Assembly: GCA_018398585.1 (NCBI GenBank)
Contig: JAGTTD010000005.1
Location: 38,070,750-38,134,749, forward strand
DNA: 64,000 bases
Origin: Simmondsia chinensis
Lineage: Eukaryota; Streptophyta; Magnoliopsida; Caryophyllales; Simmondsiaceae
Direction of reading: 5' to 3'
Shown here: positions 1-11,181 of the stretch, piece by piece
How the letters are laid out: every line of letters starts with the position of its first letter
How positions within the stretch are numbered: position 1 is the first letter of the stretch
Notes under the pieces: model-generated
The model's input: only the letters and a program-made list of their open reading frames with translations
The model's database searches: none
Told to the model about the DNA's origin: nothing
Position numbers and translations under genes: made by a program

Positions 1-30
1 AGCGGAGAGATATGTTTTTAGATCTCGCAT
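1..30 (-). pseudogene. psaJ: psaJ, first 10 codons (photosystem I subunit J fragment)
   Basis: The reverse complement of bases 1-30 starts with ATG and reads MRDLKTYLSA, the conserved N-terminus of the plastid PSI subunit J. It lies divergent from trnP, as in plastid genomes. The window edge cuts the gene, so whether the rest is present is unknown. Confidence 0.85.
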
Positions 31-230
31 TGAAAATCCTCCTTCTTTATTTCTTTAATGTAATACATATCTGATTTATGACCAGATGCATAAGTAGTTA
101 AGGACTACATGTATTTGTACATGGAATCCCTAAATCTAATTAAAATGTACAACGATCCAGTCAATAAGATTTTACTTTTTAAGAAAAGAAAAAAGATGTC
201 CCTTTACAATGACACTGTAACCCAATTGAA

Positions 231-304
231 AGGGATGTAGCGCAGCTTGGTAGCGCGTTTGTTTTGGGTACAAAATGTCACGGGTTCAAATCCTGTCATC
301 CCTA
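231..304 (+). tRNA. trnP-UGG: Plastid-type tRNA-Pro(UGG), NUPT copy
   Basis: A 74-nt cloverleaf with a 7-bp acceptor stem (AGGGATG with CATCCCT), D-arm AGCGCAGCTTGGTAGCGC, anticodon loop TTTTGGG giving UGG, and T-arm GGGTTCAAATCC. It looks intact and lacks an encoded CCA, as plastid tRNAs do. It sits between psaJ and trnW as in the plastid. As a nuclear copy it is probably not a working plastid tRNA gene. Confidence 0.92.
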
Positions 305-485
305 CCTAATTACTTTTCCTCTGAGAAGTAACCAGGAATTAATTGAGATCGATTCAAATTGGACATACATAATCTATCATCTTTATGATACTATATACTA
401 TAGTATATGCACCCAGGATGCAAATGTAGTATTGGGTTACAAAAAGAACCCTTTTCTTTACAGTCTTTTTTATTGTTATAAGAAA

Positions 486-559
486 ACGCTCTTAGTTCAG
501 TTCGATAGAACGTGGGTCTCCAAAACCCGATGTTGTAGCTTCAAATCCTACAGAGCGTG
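486..559 (+). tRNA. trnW-CCA: Plastid-type tRNA-Trp(CCA), NUPT copy
   Basis: A 74-nt tRNA with anticodon loop CTCCAAA (CCA). The first base is A where the acceptor stem partner and the usual plastid gene call for G. The T-arm reads TAGCTTCAAATCCTA where plastid copies have TAGGTTCAAATCCTA, a change in the near-invariant GG of the T-stem (box B). Both changes look like post-transfer decay. Confidence 0.9.
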
Positions 560-683
560 ATTTCGTTCTTGTTAGGTTAAATCAGACTGAACTAATTTTA
601 TTAATTTGACCAGTAATCAAAATTTGACCTCCTGTGGATTAAAGAAAGGAGGAGGTCAATTAAAAAAAAGATTTGTTAATTAA

Positions 684-803
<120 letters not shown>

Positions 804-1136
804 TTATTTGAAAGGAAAAAAAAGAGAGGTAATATCTATCCCTAAATATTAATCTGAATTGCCCATGAATTTCAATGAACAAAAATTGTCAATTGCTGCG
901 TTAAAGAACTAGAAAATATATGAATCGGTAGAAAGATTTCTTTTTATGAATTATGATCTCACTAGCGGCATCAAAAATGCCTATGCGAACTCAATTCATT
1001 ATTTCAGGATAGGAATGTAGAACTGAAGTAAATAGGCCTTTAGGATAAAAAAGCAACCGCAGGTTTTGGACAAAGAATATTTATTTTTTTTACACCCTTT
1101 GCATTGTGCATTGAAAGAACAGATTAAAAAAATGAT

Positions 1137-1430
1137 ATGATTCAATCTCAGACCCATTTGAATGTAGCAGACAACAGCGGGGCTCGAGAATTGATGTGTA
1201 TTCGAATCATAGGAGCTAGCAATCGTCGATATGCTCATATTGGTGACGTTATTGTTGCTGTGATCAAAGAAGCAATACCAAATACGCCCTTAGAAAGATC
1301 AGAAGTGATCAGAGATGTAATTGTACATACCTGTAAAGAACTTAAACGCGACAACAGTATGATAATACGATATGATGACAATGCTGCAGTTATCATTGAT
1401 CAAGAAGGAAATCCAAAACTATTTATTTAA
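1137..1430 (+). pseudogene. rpl14: rpl14, 3'-truncated plastid ribosomal protein L14
   Basis: The ORF starts [20 protein letters not shown], the plastid uL14 N-terminus, and follows the family through [15 protein letters not shown] at about residue 94. It then runs into three foreign residues (LFI) and a stop. Plastid L14 is about 122 residues, so the last quarter is missing. The break coincides with the start of the rpl32 fragment, so it is a rearrangement join rather than a point mutation. Single changes such as [11 protein letters not shown], where plastids usually have AVIVRTCK, also suggest relaxed selection. Confidence 0.9.
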
Positions 1431-1432
1431 AA

Positions 1433-1561
1433 ATGGCAGTTCCAAAAAAACGTACTTCTATTTCCAAACAGCATATTCGTAAAAATATTTGGAAAAAAAA
1501 GGTATATTGGGCAGCGTTAAAAGCTTGTTCGTTAGCAAAATCTCTTTCTACCGAAAATTAA
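1433..1561 (+). pseudogene. rpl32: rpl32, truncated plastid ribosomal protein L32
   Basis: ATG at 1433 opens [20 protein letters not shown], the plastid bL32 N-terminus, and stays in frame to [10 protein letters not shown] followed by TAA. Plastid L32 is usually over 50 residues and continues past STGNSKS, so this copy ends early at 42 residues. It begins 3 bp after the rpl14 fragment stops, and those two genes are not adjacent in plastid genomes. Confidence 0.88.
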
Positions 1562-1970
1562 AAAAAAAGTACCTTAATTACAAATTAAGAAATGGAAATT
1601 GGGAATTAAATTTATTTCTAAATTCTTAATTCATTATAGTACTATTTTATTCTTTTTAATATTTATAAGATGCCATGCCGCCAATATTATATATTCTCGT
1701 GATTTGTATCTAAGGGTCAATTAAAAATTGAAAAATTGGATTATGAAATTACGAAACATAATTTTTTTTTTGAATTGGATCACTACTTCCAATTAAATGA
1801 GTATGAATAAAGGATCCATGGATGAAGATAGAAAGGTGGATTTCCAATCGTAACTAAATCTTCAATTTTTGTTTTGTAGAAAGGAAATTGAAGCAAAATA
1901 GCTATTAAATGATGGCTTTAGTTTACTAGAGGCATCAATCGACATATTAATTGTTTTAGCTCAGCGGAAT

Positions 1971-2165
1971 ATGGAGGTACTTATGGCAGAACGGGCCAAT
2001 CTGGTCTTTCGCAATAAAGTAATAGATGGAACGGCCATGAAACTATTTATTCGCAGGTTAATAGATCACTTTGGAATGGCATATACATCACACATCCTGG
2101 ATCAAGTAAAAACTCTGGGTTTCCAGCAAGCCACTGTTACATCCATTTCATTAGGAATTGATGAT
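1971..2165 (+). pseudogene. rpoC2: rpoC2, first 65 codons (plastid RNA polymerase beta'')
   Basis: The ORF reads [20 protein letters not shown] and continues to SLGIDD, matching the start of the plastid-encoded RNA polymerase beta'' subunit, which exceeds 1,300 residues in full. At 2165 the similarity stops and the sequence becomes the antisense of trnT. Several normally conserved residues differ (AMKLFIRR where plastids have KRLISR). Confidence 0.9.
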
Positions 2166-2208
2166 ACGCCTTACCATGGTGTTACTCTACCACTGAGTTA
2201 AAAAGGGC
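2165..2208 (-). pseudogene. trnT-GGU, 5' half only
   Basis: The reverse complement begins GCCCTTTTTAACTCAGTGGT and includes the D-arm and the anticodon region (CCATGGTAAGGCG) of plastid tRNA-Thr(GGU). It has one extra T near the 5' end and loses the 3' half at the rpoC2 junction. The bases to its right are probably its plastid upstream spacer. Confidence 0.8.
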
Positions 2209-2529
2209 TTTTTTTGTCAATTCCTAACTGACTCACTATTTAGTGAAGATATCTATGTACATATATTAGATACAAAAGTTATTATATAATATACAATGCA
2301 TAAGTGGACTCATAACGGCTAGTGGCTCGTTCTGTAATGATAAAGTGGGTTTACCTATTGAGTCTACGGTCAAATAGTTTATTGATCTTTGATAAATATC
2401 AATTCAATGAATCAAAGACCGACCTAATTGCTTTTCTTTTATTGAATTGATCCCCAACAGAACTAAATTAACTTGATACATATACCTACCAATTTGATAT
2501 AGATTTAAGATATTTCATTTAAAAGTGAA

Positions 2530-2983
2530 AAAAAAATGGAGTTTAACTCTTTCTTTTTTCTTTCTGGTGGACAAATTACTCATACATTCCTTCTTCGTAT
2601 TATTTGTATTAATTTAATTAGTAATTTATAATACCAGGTTCCTCGTTAGCAAAAAAATTGTCACAAAATTGTAGTTCGTGTGTGAGATGAGAAGAACAAC
2701 AAAGGGATAGCGAGGTTATCAACAAATAATAACAAGTTTTACATCCCTGTAAACCATTGCTTAAACTATTTTATTAAATATATATAATTTTTTAATTTAA
2801 AAATTATTTCACAAAATTTATGGACCGATCATATTAATACACTAGAGTTCATGTTTGTAATATGTAATTTATCTAAAAGGGGAAAAATCGCATACTTCAC
2901 GCTCTAATCGACTTATAATAACCCTAGCCTCCTATCCCCTTACCACTTGTCTGGCAATGGGATAAAAGGGGGGATAAGAGTAA
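2530..2983. other. AT-rich intergenic stretch, no gene seen
   Basis: No ORF with recognisable similarity and no RNA gene. It may hold remnants of old foldback elements. Bases 2967-2983 form the left target-site duplication of the adjacent SINE. Confidence 0.5.
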
Positions 2984-3173
2984 AAACAACATTTTCAATG
3001 TCTCACGGGCTCCTGCCTAAGGAGGGTCGGGGTGGATGTACGCAGCCTTCCTCACCATGAAGGGAGGCTGTCTTCGAGAACTCATAGCCTGAAAGGTGCA
3101 ACACGAGGACTTCTTAAGAGATCACCCATCTTGGTACTACTTTCGCCTAACCACGCTTAATTTCGGACAAATT
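2984..3173 (-). mobile_element. 5S rRNA-headed Au-like SINE, copy 1
   Basis: Read on the minus strand, the element starts with 5S rRNA-like sequence containing TTAAGCGTG (box A region), GTAGTACCA, and GATGGGTGATCTC (box C region). It runs through the 5S 3' end GAAGTCCTCGTGTTGCACC. It then passes into the body seen in the other Au-like SINEs and RTE tails (GGCTGCGTACATCC) and ends in a short TTG-containing tail. It is flanked by AGGGGGGATAAGAGTAA at 2967-2983 and AGGGGGGTAAGAGTAA at 3174-3189, a target-site duplication with one indel. This is an old copy with several substitutions in the promoter boxes. Confidence 0.8.
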
Positions 3174-3352
3174 AGGGGGGTAAGAGTAACGGGAGTAAAT
3201 ATTTATTCTTGTTTGACAAATTATTTTGATAGGTAAAGAGGGTTATAAGGCAGCCTTTTAAAAAAAATTGGATAATTTTGCCCTAATTTTTAACTGTAAT
3301 TATCTTTATCCAATTATTAAACAAGAATAACTCATCTACCTCTTTTTAACTT

Positions 3353-3840
3353 TACCACCACCAACAACAATAGTCCTAGTACCATAAGGGCTCCCGCTTG
3401 TGCAGGGTCTGGAGGGGTAGGATATACGCAGCCTTACCCCATCAGGGTGGGCTCCTGACGAGAGACTGTTTCCGAGGACCCCCAAACCTGGTAGTAGATA
3501 TTTATGGAGAGCCTGCAAGGAGAGCATGTAAAGCCTATAAATCATGTGAAGCTTGTATGCAAGAAAGCGTGTAGGCATACAATTAAATCCAATAATCTGA
3601 TAAGTATGTAAACATATGCTTATGTATGAATGCATGGGAGCCTAGGATCATAGCATTTTCGGTAAAAGATAGAAGCAAAGAAGCAAGTACAAGGGAGATT
3701 TTGCATGCAATACATCTCACACATAATACAAACATATTGAGAAGTAGATCATCTGGAGAGTAGAGAGAGTGATAGAGGTAAAGAGAGAGAAGGTAGAGGA
3801 AGAGAGTGAGAGAGTGACAAAGCAGAAGCATCAGCGGAGA
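3353..3840 (-). mobile_element. 5'-truncated RTE LINE 3' end
   Basis: On the minus strand this carries a CT-rich tract, an A/T-mixed 3' UTR, then the shared tail (CTGATGGGGTAAGGCTGCGT and the GGGAGCCCTTATGG region) ending in TTGTTGTTGG. The same 3' UTR features recur in the larger LINE at 11746-14105, including the AGAGAG tract and the repeated CATGTAA motifs. No coding part is left. The right border is approximate. Confidence 0.7.
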
Positions 3841-3849
3841 GTTATGTAC

Positions 3850-4175
3850 ACCAATGGCCTCTTATTTTTTTTAATTTGTTTAAACTAGTCTTTTATCTTT
3901 TATTTTGTTCAAATTGGTCCCCCATTTTTATAATTTTGTTCAAAGTAGTTCCTCAACTTTTTAAGGTTATTTAAATTAGTCCATTATATTTTTTTATTTA
4001 AAATGATCCCTTATATTTTATTTTATGACAAAACTAGTCCCCTATATTATAACCTAAATTAGGTAAAATTTGAAACATGAGGAACTAATTTTGTCATAAA
4101 ATAAAATATGAGGAATCATTTTAAACAAAAAAGATAAGGGACTAATTTTAATAAATTAAAAAAATATAAAACTAA
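3850..4175. repeat. Foldback (MITE-like) element
   Basis: The two halves are inverted copies built from blocks of the type 'AAACTAGTC..TTTATTTTGT', 'CAAAACTAGTCCC' and, in the other half, 'GGAACTAATTTTGTCATAAA'. The region has no coding capacity. Borders are approximate and I could not fix a TSD. Confidence 0.5.
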
Positions 4176-4204
4176 TTTAAATGATGACACTATGGTGACA
4201 TGAT

Positions 4205-4345
4205 GACACGCTCCTCAGGTTGAGGGTCATCGGAAACAGCCTCTTTTCAGGATAGCATTCTAAAGAGAGAAGGCTGCATACATCCACCCCCAGGTCCTGC
4301 TCAAGCGGAAGCTCTTGTAATACTGAAACTATTGCTGTTGTATAA
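4205..4345 (+). mobile_element. 5'-truncated Au-like SINE or RTE tail
   Basis: Plus-strand copy of the shared tail: GGTTGAGGGTCATCGGAAAC, AGAAGGCTGCATACATCCAC, CTCAAGCGGAAGCTCTTG, and a decayed end ATTGCTGTTGT. It has no 5S head. It lies about 200 bp upstream of the KH gene start and may overlap its promoter. Confidence 0.65.
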
Positions 4346-4429
4346 AACTAATTTAAATAAACTAAAAAATAAAAAATTAATTTAAATAAAAATAGAAATA
4401 TGAGTGACCGAAGGTGTAAATAACTCTCA

Positions 4430-4536
4430 GCCGGATACGTCTGGTCCTCGACACACCACATATAATAACCCTAACATTTTCTCCCTCACTCGCACTCCTA
4501 GGGTTTCTCTCTCTCCTCTCTCTCTCTCGAAAAACA
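4430..4536 (+). promoter_or_regulatory. Probable core promoter and CT-rich 5' UTR of the KH gene
   Basis: CATATAATAA near 4458 could serve as a TATA box. It is followed by a pyrimidine-rich leader (repeated CTCTCT, 4506-4530) ending directly at the ATG at 4537. CT/GA-rich leaders are common around plant transcription starts. The transcription start itself cannot be read from sequence. Confidence 0.45.
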
Positions 4537-7500
4537 ATGGCGGACGAGGTCCACTACGCGACTGGCCCAGATTACAACAAGAGGAAGTACGAAGAAGCCA
4601 CGACGCCGCCACCCCCGCGAAGACCTACGGGGTTCTCCGCGCCCATCGTGTCCACATCGCCTAATTCCGCCGCGCCGTACGGTGGTGCAGCGCCGCCTAT
4701 CGACGGCATCGAGCTTGCGAAGCAGCGCGCGCAGGAGATTGCTGCCCGTCTTGTTAATAGTGCCGAGGCTAAGCGGCCTAGGGTTGAAAACGGGGGTGGG
4801 TTTGATTCCAACGCGTATGTTTCAGGTTAGGGTTTCTCTTTCTCTCTTTATCTCTCCTTTTGGTAAAGTGGCGCAGGATCGGATATAACCCCAAGCAATC
4901 ACGGGGCTCAGATTTCAGGGGCTGAAATTTTAGGGGTCGTGGTGTTTGAAGTATCATTTGGGCATGTTAAGGGTAGACCGACTACTGCTTCTATTAGGAC
5001 ATGTGAATAATTATATAAGATATATCGAAAGAGAGGTAGAGGCAGGGTAGAAAAGTTGAATGGAGGCGATTAGACATTGACCTTATCCATTTAGACCTTA
5101 GCGAAGAGATAACCTTGGATAGAGCTGTGTTGTGTGGTTGACATAGCTATTAGGAGAGAGGAGCTCTCGATGCTGGTTCACAGTATCCTTAGACTTTCAT
5201 GTCTGTTATTTTTGTTGCTTTGTTGTTACTTGCATATTTGGTGTTTATTTGGCTTGGATTTTGTAAGTACTTTTCCTTCTTTCTTTTTAGAGCTAGGGGC
5301 CTTCGGAAACAGGCTCTATACAGGGAGCTAGCACCCAGTTGGGATAAGGGCGTAAGGCTGCTTACATCTTACCCTCCCCATATCCTACCTGGGTAATAGT
5401 CTCTTTGAGACATTGGGTGGTGGTTGTTTTTTTGGTGGTGGTTCGTTCTTGTATTCTTCCAAGCCTTATAGCTGACTTAGTTGATCTTTTTGGATCTTAT
5501 ATTGTTTTGATTTATTATGATTTGTATTCCTCGGTGACAGAAAGATTTACAATGGTATTCTTGGAAATACTAACCTCATTGATGGCTTGTTGTCTACTGC
5601 AGATCAGAAACTTCACAGCTCGAATGTTTCTGTTGGAAGTGGATCATCTATTCCAGTATCTTATGGATATCCAACTAATAGAAAGATCGAAATACCTAAT
5701 GGAAGGGTTGGTGTTATCATTGGTAAAGGTGGGGAGACCATCAAATATCTTCAAGTTCAATCGGGAGCAAAGATTCAGATCACAAAAGATGCAGACCATG
5801 ACCCCAATTTGCCCACAAGAATGGTTGAGCTAATGGGTACCGCGGATCAAATTGCAAAGGCTGAGCAGCTTATTAATGAAGTTATTGCTGAGGTTAGCAT
5901 TTCTTTGGTTGAGTGCATACTGAAAATGATTTGATATTATGCATGGTGCTATGCTTGCAGATAAGTTAGAATTATGCTGGTGTTATACACTACTTTAATT
6001 TAGTCATATTGGATTGCTCGTTTCTGTTGGAAAGTTCTTCATGCTGCTTCTTTTTATTCCAAGAAGGCCGATGCTGGAGGTTCTGGGATAGTGGCTCGGA
6101 GGATAACTGGACAGGCTGGATCCGAACAATTTGTGATGAGAATTCCAAACAATAGGGTACAGAGTTGTGTAATTTTGAGGTTGTGTTCCGATGCTTCTTG
6201 GAAAATGTTTGTGATGTTCTATTCCTTTTCAGGTTGGTTTGGTCATTGGAAAAGGAGGTGAGACCATTAAAAGCATACAAGCCAGGACAGGAGCAAGAGT
6301 TCAGGTAGGTAGTCAGTGGTGTCATTGTTTCTTTATGTCTGCTCGTGTGATCCATAGGTTCGATTGCTTTGCGTATGCAGTGCCTATTGGTCATTAAGAA
6401 TAATCTTTGAACACCATCTTTCTTTACTGTACTTCTTTCACCATGCTAGTTGTTGAATATGGATTTATCTGGCCATCTGGTCAACAAAGATTTGCTTTCC
6501 ATGCCCTTGATGACTCAACAAGTTCCATCGCTTGCAGGTGATACCTCTGCATCTCCCCCCTGGCGATAGTTCTCCTGAAAGAACAGTGCAAATAGATGGG
6601 TCCAATGAACAAATTGAGGCTGCAAAACAGATGGTCAATGAGATCCTTGAGGTATGCATGGTTACAGTTTTGGTTTCGGTAGATTTCGGCATTCAAATCC
6701 TCAGGGGTGCATGTCAAATTTTATTAATGGAATATTGTGGTTGGTTACAATAGATTACTTGTTTCCATATGTTTCTGCACATATTCTTTGCTTAAGCTGG
6801 CTAATAGAATCATGCCACTGGTACTGATGTCAACATACATGTCAGACCTGATCAGTGACAGTATTGATATAATCTAGTGGTTTCATTCATAATGCTGTTA
6901 CGGCATCTTAATGCCGGACTGCATGTGGGGAACGTCGTATCTAGTTCTGCTGATTACAGGAGTTATTGCAAACTTTGTATATGTTTGATAGGGAACTAAC
7001 TATATTTGATGTCTGACTTATGTTGCTTTTGCTGATTCTTTTTTTCTTTTAGTGGCAACTGTTTTAGTCATTGTGCTCTTTTTATTGTTTTTCCCGTTGT
7101 GTTGTCTCTGTTGCCTTTATTGTTCTTATTCATTGACTCCATACATCAGCAAAAGGTTAGTTTAAGGCACCTGGAAAGGCAGATACCCACAAAACTTTTA
7201 TTGTAAGCATAATTTTCTTTTCCCTGTCATCAGTAGTTGGTGATTTAATTTTCAATTCTTTTACATCGTGAGGTAGAATAAATGTCTATTGTCTGTTCTT
7301 TGTTATTGATTCATGTGAAAAGTGGTAGGAGGTTGCTTGTGTATGTGGTTTTACTCTTGTTTGGATAGGGTATAAATATAGATGATCTGCTCAACTTCTG
7401 TCATCATTAGTGTAGGTGAGCATTTCCTGTGCTCTTTTTGATTTTGGATATTGTGTCACTATTTTGTATATTATATTTTTAAACTGTGAACCTTACAACA

Positions 7501-10500
7501 ACAATAACAACAATTCAGTGCTTCAAAAGAGGGTAAGATGTACGCATCCTTACATCTATAGGATGCCGCCTTGTGGGGATGTTGTTTCCACGGGGTCTCC
7601 AACCCTAAAAAGAACATTATTCATGAAATCCAAGTCAATAGAAGTAATAACAAACATGCAAAAGAAAGCGACAATAACAGACATGCAAGCCTAGGGGTAC
7701 TATAAACTAGCATCGGTGTGCTCTCTTTTCCTAGCAGTTGTGTCGACCATACGCATTTTCAACTATCATTCAGCTCTATCTGAGGTCCACTCTTCAATAA
7801 GGTTTTGGTGGGTAAGGTCATGTTTAATTGTCTCCATCCAGCTTTTCTTCGGTCGGCTTCTCCCTCTCTTCCAGTGTGTATTATGTAGTTGTTCACATTT
7901 TTTTTAAATTGTGAACCTTATAAATGCAAATTTTACTGCGTAAACTGCCCAATTGGATGACAGAACAATGCTGTTGCAGATATGTACATCTGTTGGGTCA
8001 TTTTTTATGGGCATTGCTTAAGGATATTACCTTATGCGCGTGCTTTTATCGTTCACTTGTTAGTTAGATGCTGCATTTGTTTCCATTGGCACTCCCTTGC
8101 AACAAAAGATATATTTATTGCTTTAAGCACCGGCAGTGTTTTTTCTGCTATAGTGGATATTAGATACTGTGAAGTAGTCTTGCATCAGGGATATTTTCGG
8201 AGCTTTTCATTCCAGGACCAGTTGAAAGGCTTCATGAGCAGCACATGTTAGCAAAGGTATTTGTCCGTGTCTATGAGCTGTGCTTTTAGTGCTATGTCAT
8301 TTATGAGACAGGTCAGAGATGTTGGTGTTGCACGTTCTGCTGCGCATTCTGAGGTTCTTTATGTTCAAAAACATCTGATTTAGGTCTTTTTCTGTTTCGG
8401 TATTCGTATTTGGATATGTAAAACAAACTCTTCCTGGATATAGCCTGTGCTACCCTAAGAAGTGTTTATTAATGTGACTGATATTATGCTTGAGAACTGT
8501 TGTAGGTTTAGTGGGCATTATTGACACCAACATGCGTTGCTTTTGTTGGTGTTTCAACAGCATGGCTTTGGTATGGTTCTGAACCTCCCTTCAAATATTG
8601 GTGTCACATTATATAGAGAGAACTGGTAGATTAGTTTTCTACATGTGAAGTTAGAGTTTTATTGGACTTATTATTGGGCAGAGCATAGACAAAATATCCT
8701 TTGTGGTTCATAATTGGAACATCTTTATGTGTCCTGGGTCCACTAGTTATGATTTTGGAATATTGTCCCTCATCTTCAATTTTTTGTTGTTTAACTTTCT
8801 TAATCAAACGTGTAAGGTTCAATTTCTTAATAAGTTCCGTGGTTGGAAGTGGGGAATGTCTTCTGTCTCTCTCTTGTTATTTTTCATTTGTAATGTCCTG
8901 GTTTTTGTCTCCTAGCTGTAATTTGGACGTGCCACACGTTGAAATTTATCTGTCAAGCCTTGTCATGGGAACTTTTCCAATATTTCCTGCTATGACAGCA
9001 TGTCTAATAGTATGAGATTGTTCTAGTATTCTCCTTGTCACACTTTTGGAGAACTTTCACTTGAGATATTATATTATGGTGCTGGGTATTCTTTTGTTTA
9101 TTGTGACAATGTCTCTTCTGTTATCGGGGATTTATTTCCAGAGTTGCTCGTTACTGAAGCCCAAATCCTCCCTAAGTCTCCGTTAATCTTGGAATTTATA
9201 TGTCCGTCAATTTGTCCAACCTCTATTGCCTCTCCTGCTGGATCTTTTCTGTTCTTTACCATAGTTTCTGTTCTATATATGCAGTCATTATCACTTTGAC
9301 TCTCCTGCTAGTGCCTTCGTTAGCTAAAGTTTGTATCTTGACAACTTGCTGATATTCTCTCTCTTATATGATGATAAGGGGTATCAATTGTTGTTATATT
9401 TATCAAATCTACTAGTCTTTGGAAGTAGTTTGCTCTTATATAATATAAAAGCTATCAATTTTTGTTGTACTTATCAAATCTACTTTTCTTTGGAAGTAGT
9501 ATGCTCTTATATGATGATGATAAAAGCTATCAATTGTTATTGGTATTTATCAAATATACTGTTGGTTGGAAGTAGTTTGCTCTTATATGATGATGATAAA
9601 AGCTATAAATTGTTATTATATTAATCAAATACTGTTCTTATTACTGTTGATAAATATTTCTGGGCATGTTACTAGTTCTTGATAGGACAGCAGTTTCTAT
9701 ATTTGTGTATGCTTTTATATTAGATTTTGTATAGTCTCTGCGGAATTTTCTGTACCCATCCACTTCGAGTAGGGAGAGGTTGGGCATTCGCTGGCGTAAC
9801 ACCACTACCTTCGCCAACCATTACGGTATGTAGGCGTCTGACCCTCTTCATATGTAATAATACTCTATGCTTGTGTTGCCACATATTTTTTTTTGCTTTA
9901 CTGCTGTAATCTGCTCGAGTTTTCTTTCTCATGACTTATGTACTTCATGCCATTTTTGTACTTTTTTTTTTCGTACATGCATCTTTGTTTTGCCTCTATT
10001 GTTGCGTTTATGTTGGCAGCAATTTTAGATGTTAAAAAAAATATTTGCAGAATCGTAATAGAAATCCAGCAACAGCTGGAGGTTATCCGCAGCAAGGTTA
10101 CCAAGCGCGCCCTCCAACGAGCTGGTCGAATCAACCTCCTCAAATGCAGCAACCCGGTTATTACACTCAGCAGCCTGGTGCATATCCTGGGCAACAACCT
10201 CAGTACAACCAGCCGCCTTACTCTGGTTATCCTCCTCAACAAGCATCTGGTGGGTATCCCCAAAACTGGGACCAGTCAGCTGCTGCCCTGCCGAACCAGC
10301 ACCCCCCTCAAGGGGGTGGCTATGACTATTATGGCCAACTGCCTCAGGCTCAGTCGCAGCACCAGCAAACCGCTGGTGGACCGCAAACTGATAGTTCGGC
10401 TTATAACTACAGTCAGGCACCTACCTCTGGTGGGTATGGTCAACAAGGGTATCCTCAGGACGCCTATGGAAGCGGGTACCATGCACCACCAAATCCCAAC

Positions 10501-11181
10501 TTAGGGTACCACCAACAGCAAGGCTATGGGTCTACACCTGGCTATGGCAATGCCGCTAATTCTTCTTCACAAGATGGGCATGCTGGTTCATACGGGGCCC
10601 AAGGCGAGTCTAGCCAATCACAACAATCCATGCAACCCGGTTCTGTGGCTCAACAGGGATACATGGGTCAACAGCCGAGTCCAAGCCCCGGTTACCCAAC
10701 TCCAACACCCAATCAGCCTGGTTATGGCGTGCCTCCAACTTCGCAACCTGGCTATGGACCTCCGCCATCCGCTCAGGGTGGTTATGCGTCTGCTTATGGG
10801 CCACCATCAGCTCAGAAAACCCCGACCCACCCATCGGCTTATGCTCAGCCTCAGCAATCACCTTCTCAAGGTGGGTATGCGCAGCCTACATCTGGGCAGC
10901 CAGGATATCCAACTGCACAACCTGGGTATCCACCGTCTGATGCCAGTGCTCAGAGGACCCCTCCAGCTGGCTATGGAGGTCCAGCGGCTCAGACTGGTGC
11001 ATACCCACCACAATACGGGGCTCCACCAGTGACTCCTCCTGCATATGGGCAGCCTCCATACTATGCTGGTGCTTACTCTCAGCCGGCTTACGCTACTGAT
11101 GGCAATACAACACCAGCCTCTCAGCCCTCTGCTGCTGCTGCTCCACCAAGTGGAATCACCAAGGCGTCACCTCGGAGTTAA
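4537..11181 (+). CDS. KH-domain RNA-binding protein (FUBP/KSRP-like, plant type), 6 coding exons
   Basis: Coding exons: 4537-4825, 5603-5892, 6067-6156, 6233-6304, 6538-6651, 10051-11181. All junctions are GT/AG with consistent phase, giving 661 residues. Residues 1-96 contain the conserved plant N-terminus (NKRKYEE, then RRPTGFS, then KQRAQEIAARL). KH1 spans about 122-190 with its GXXG loop GKGG at 137-140. KH2 spans about 213-283 with GKGG at 229-232 and is split over exons 3, 4 and 5. The last exon (residues 286-661) is a low-complexity Q/G/Y/P tail with many GY and PGYP repeats, resembling prion-like domains. By family, the protein binds single-stranded RNA or DNA and acts in nuclear or cytoplasmic RNA regulation; the exact target is unknown. 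Intron 5 is 3.4 kb and holds an RTE fragment and a tandem repeat. No lesion seen. A possible splice donor (ACAGGTATGT) after the stop hints at a 3' UTR intron. Confidence 0.92.
4985..5425 (+). mobile_element. RTE LINE 3' fragment in KH intron 1
   Basis: Translation gives the decayed C-terminal RTE motif (RGRG, then a W-[KM]-E-[AT]-I-R-x-D-L pattern, then LDRA). It matches the region seen at 51100-51200 in the better RTE copy. The shared 3' tail follows (TTCGGAAACAGGCTCTATAC, AAGGCTGCTTACATC, ending GGTGGTTGTTTTT). It is in the same orientation as the host gene and lies between the exon 1 donor and the exon 2 acceptor. Confidence 0.7.
7496..7900 (-). mobile_element. RTE LINE 3' fragment with clear TSD in KH intron 5
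   Basis: On the minus strand, the C-terminal RTE coding region and 3' UTR end in the shared tail and a TTG-rich end. It is flanked by TTTTTAAACTGTGAACCTTA (7476-7495) and TTTTTAAATTGTGAACCTTA (7901-7920), a 20-bp target-site duplication with one mismatch. This was an independent, heavily 5'-truncated insertion. Confidence 0.85.
9360..9640 (+). repeat. Tandem repeat, period about 71-76 bp, roughly 3.5 copies (intronic)
   Basis: The block TTGGAAGTAG..TGCTCTTATATGAT..AAAGCTATCAATT..TTATCAAATCTACT recurs, with TTGGAAGTAG beginning at 9419, 9490 and 9566. It lies inside KH intron 5. The ORF across it is an artefact of the repeat. Confidence 0.75.

Noticed and set aside
10025..11032. Long ORFs in other frames and on the minus strand across the KH last exon
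   Set aside because: They are shadows of the repetitive QGYP coding sequence; only the 10051-11181 frame continues in phase from the KH exons.
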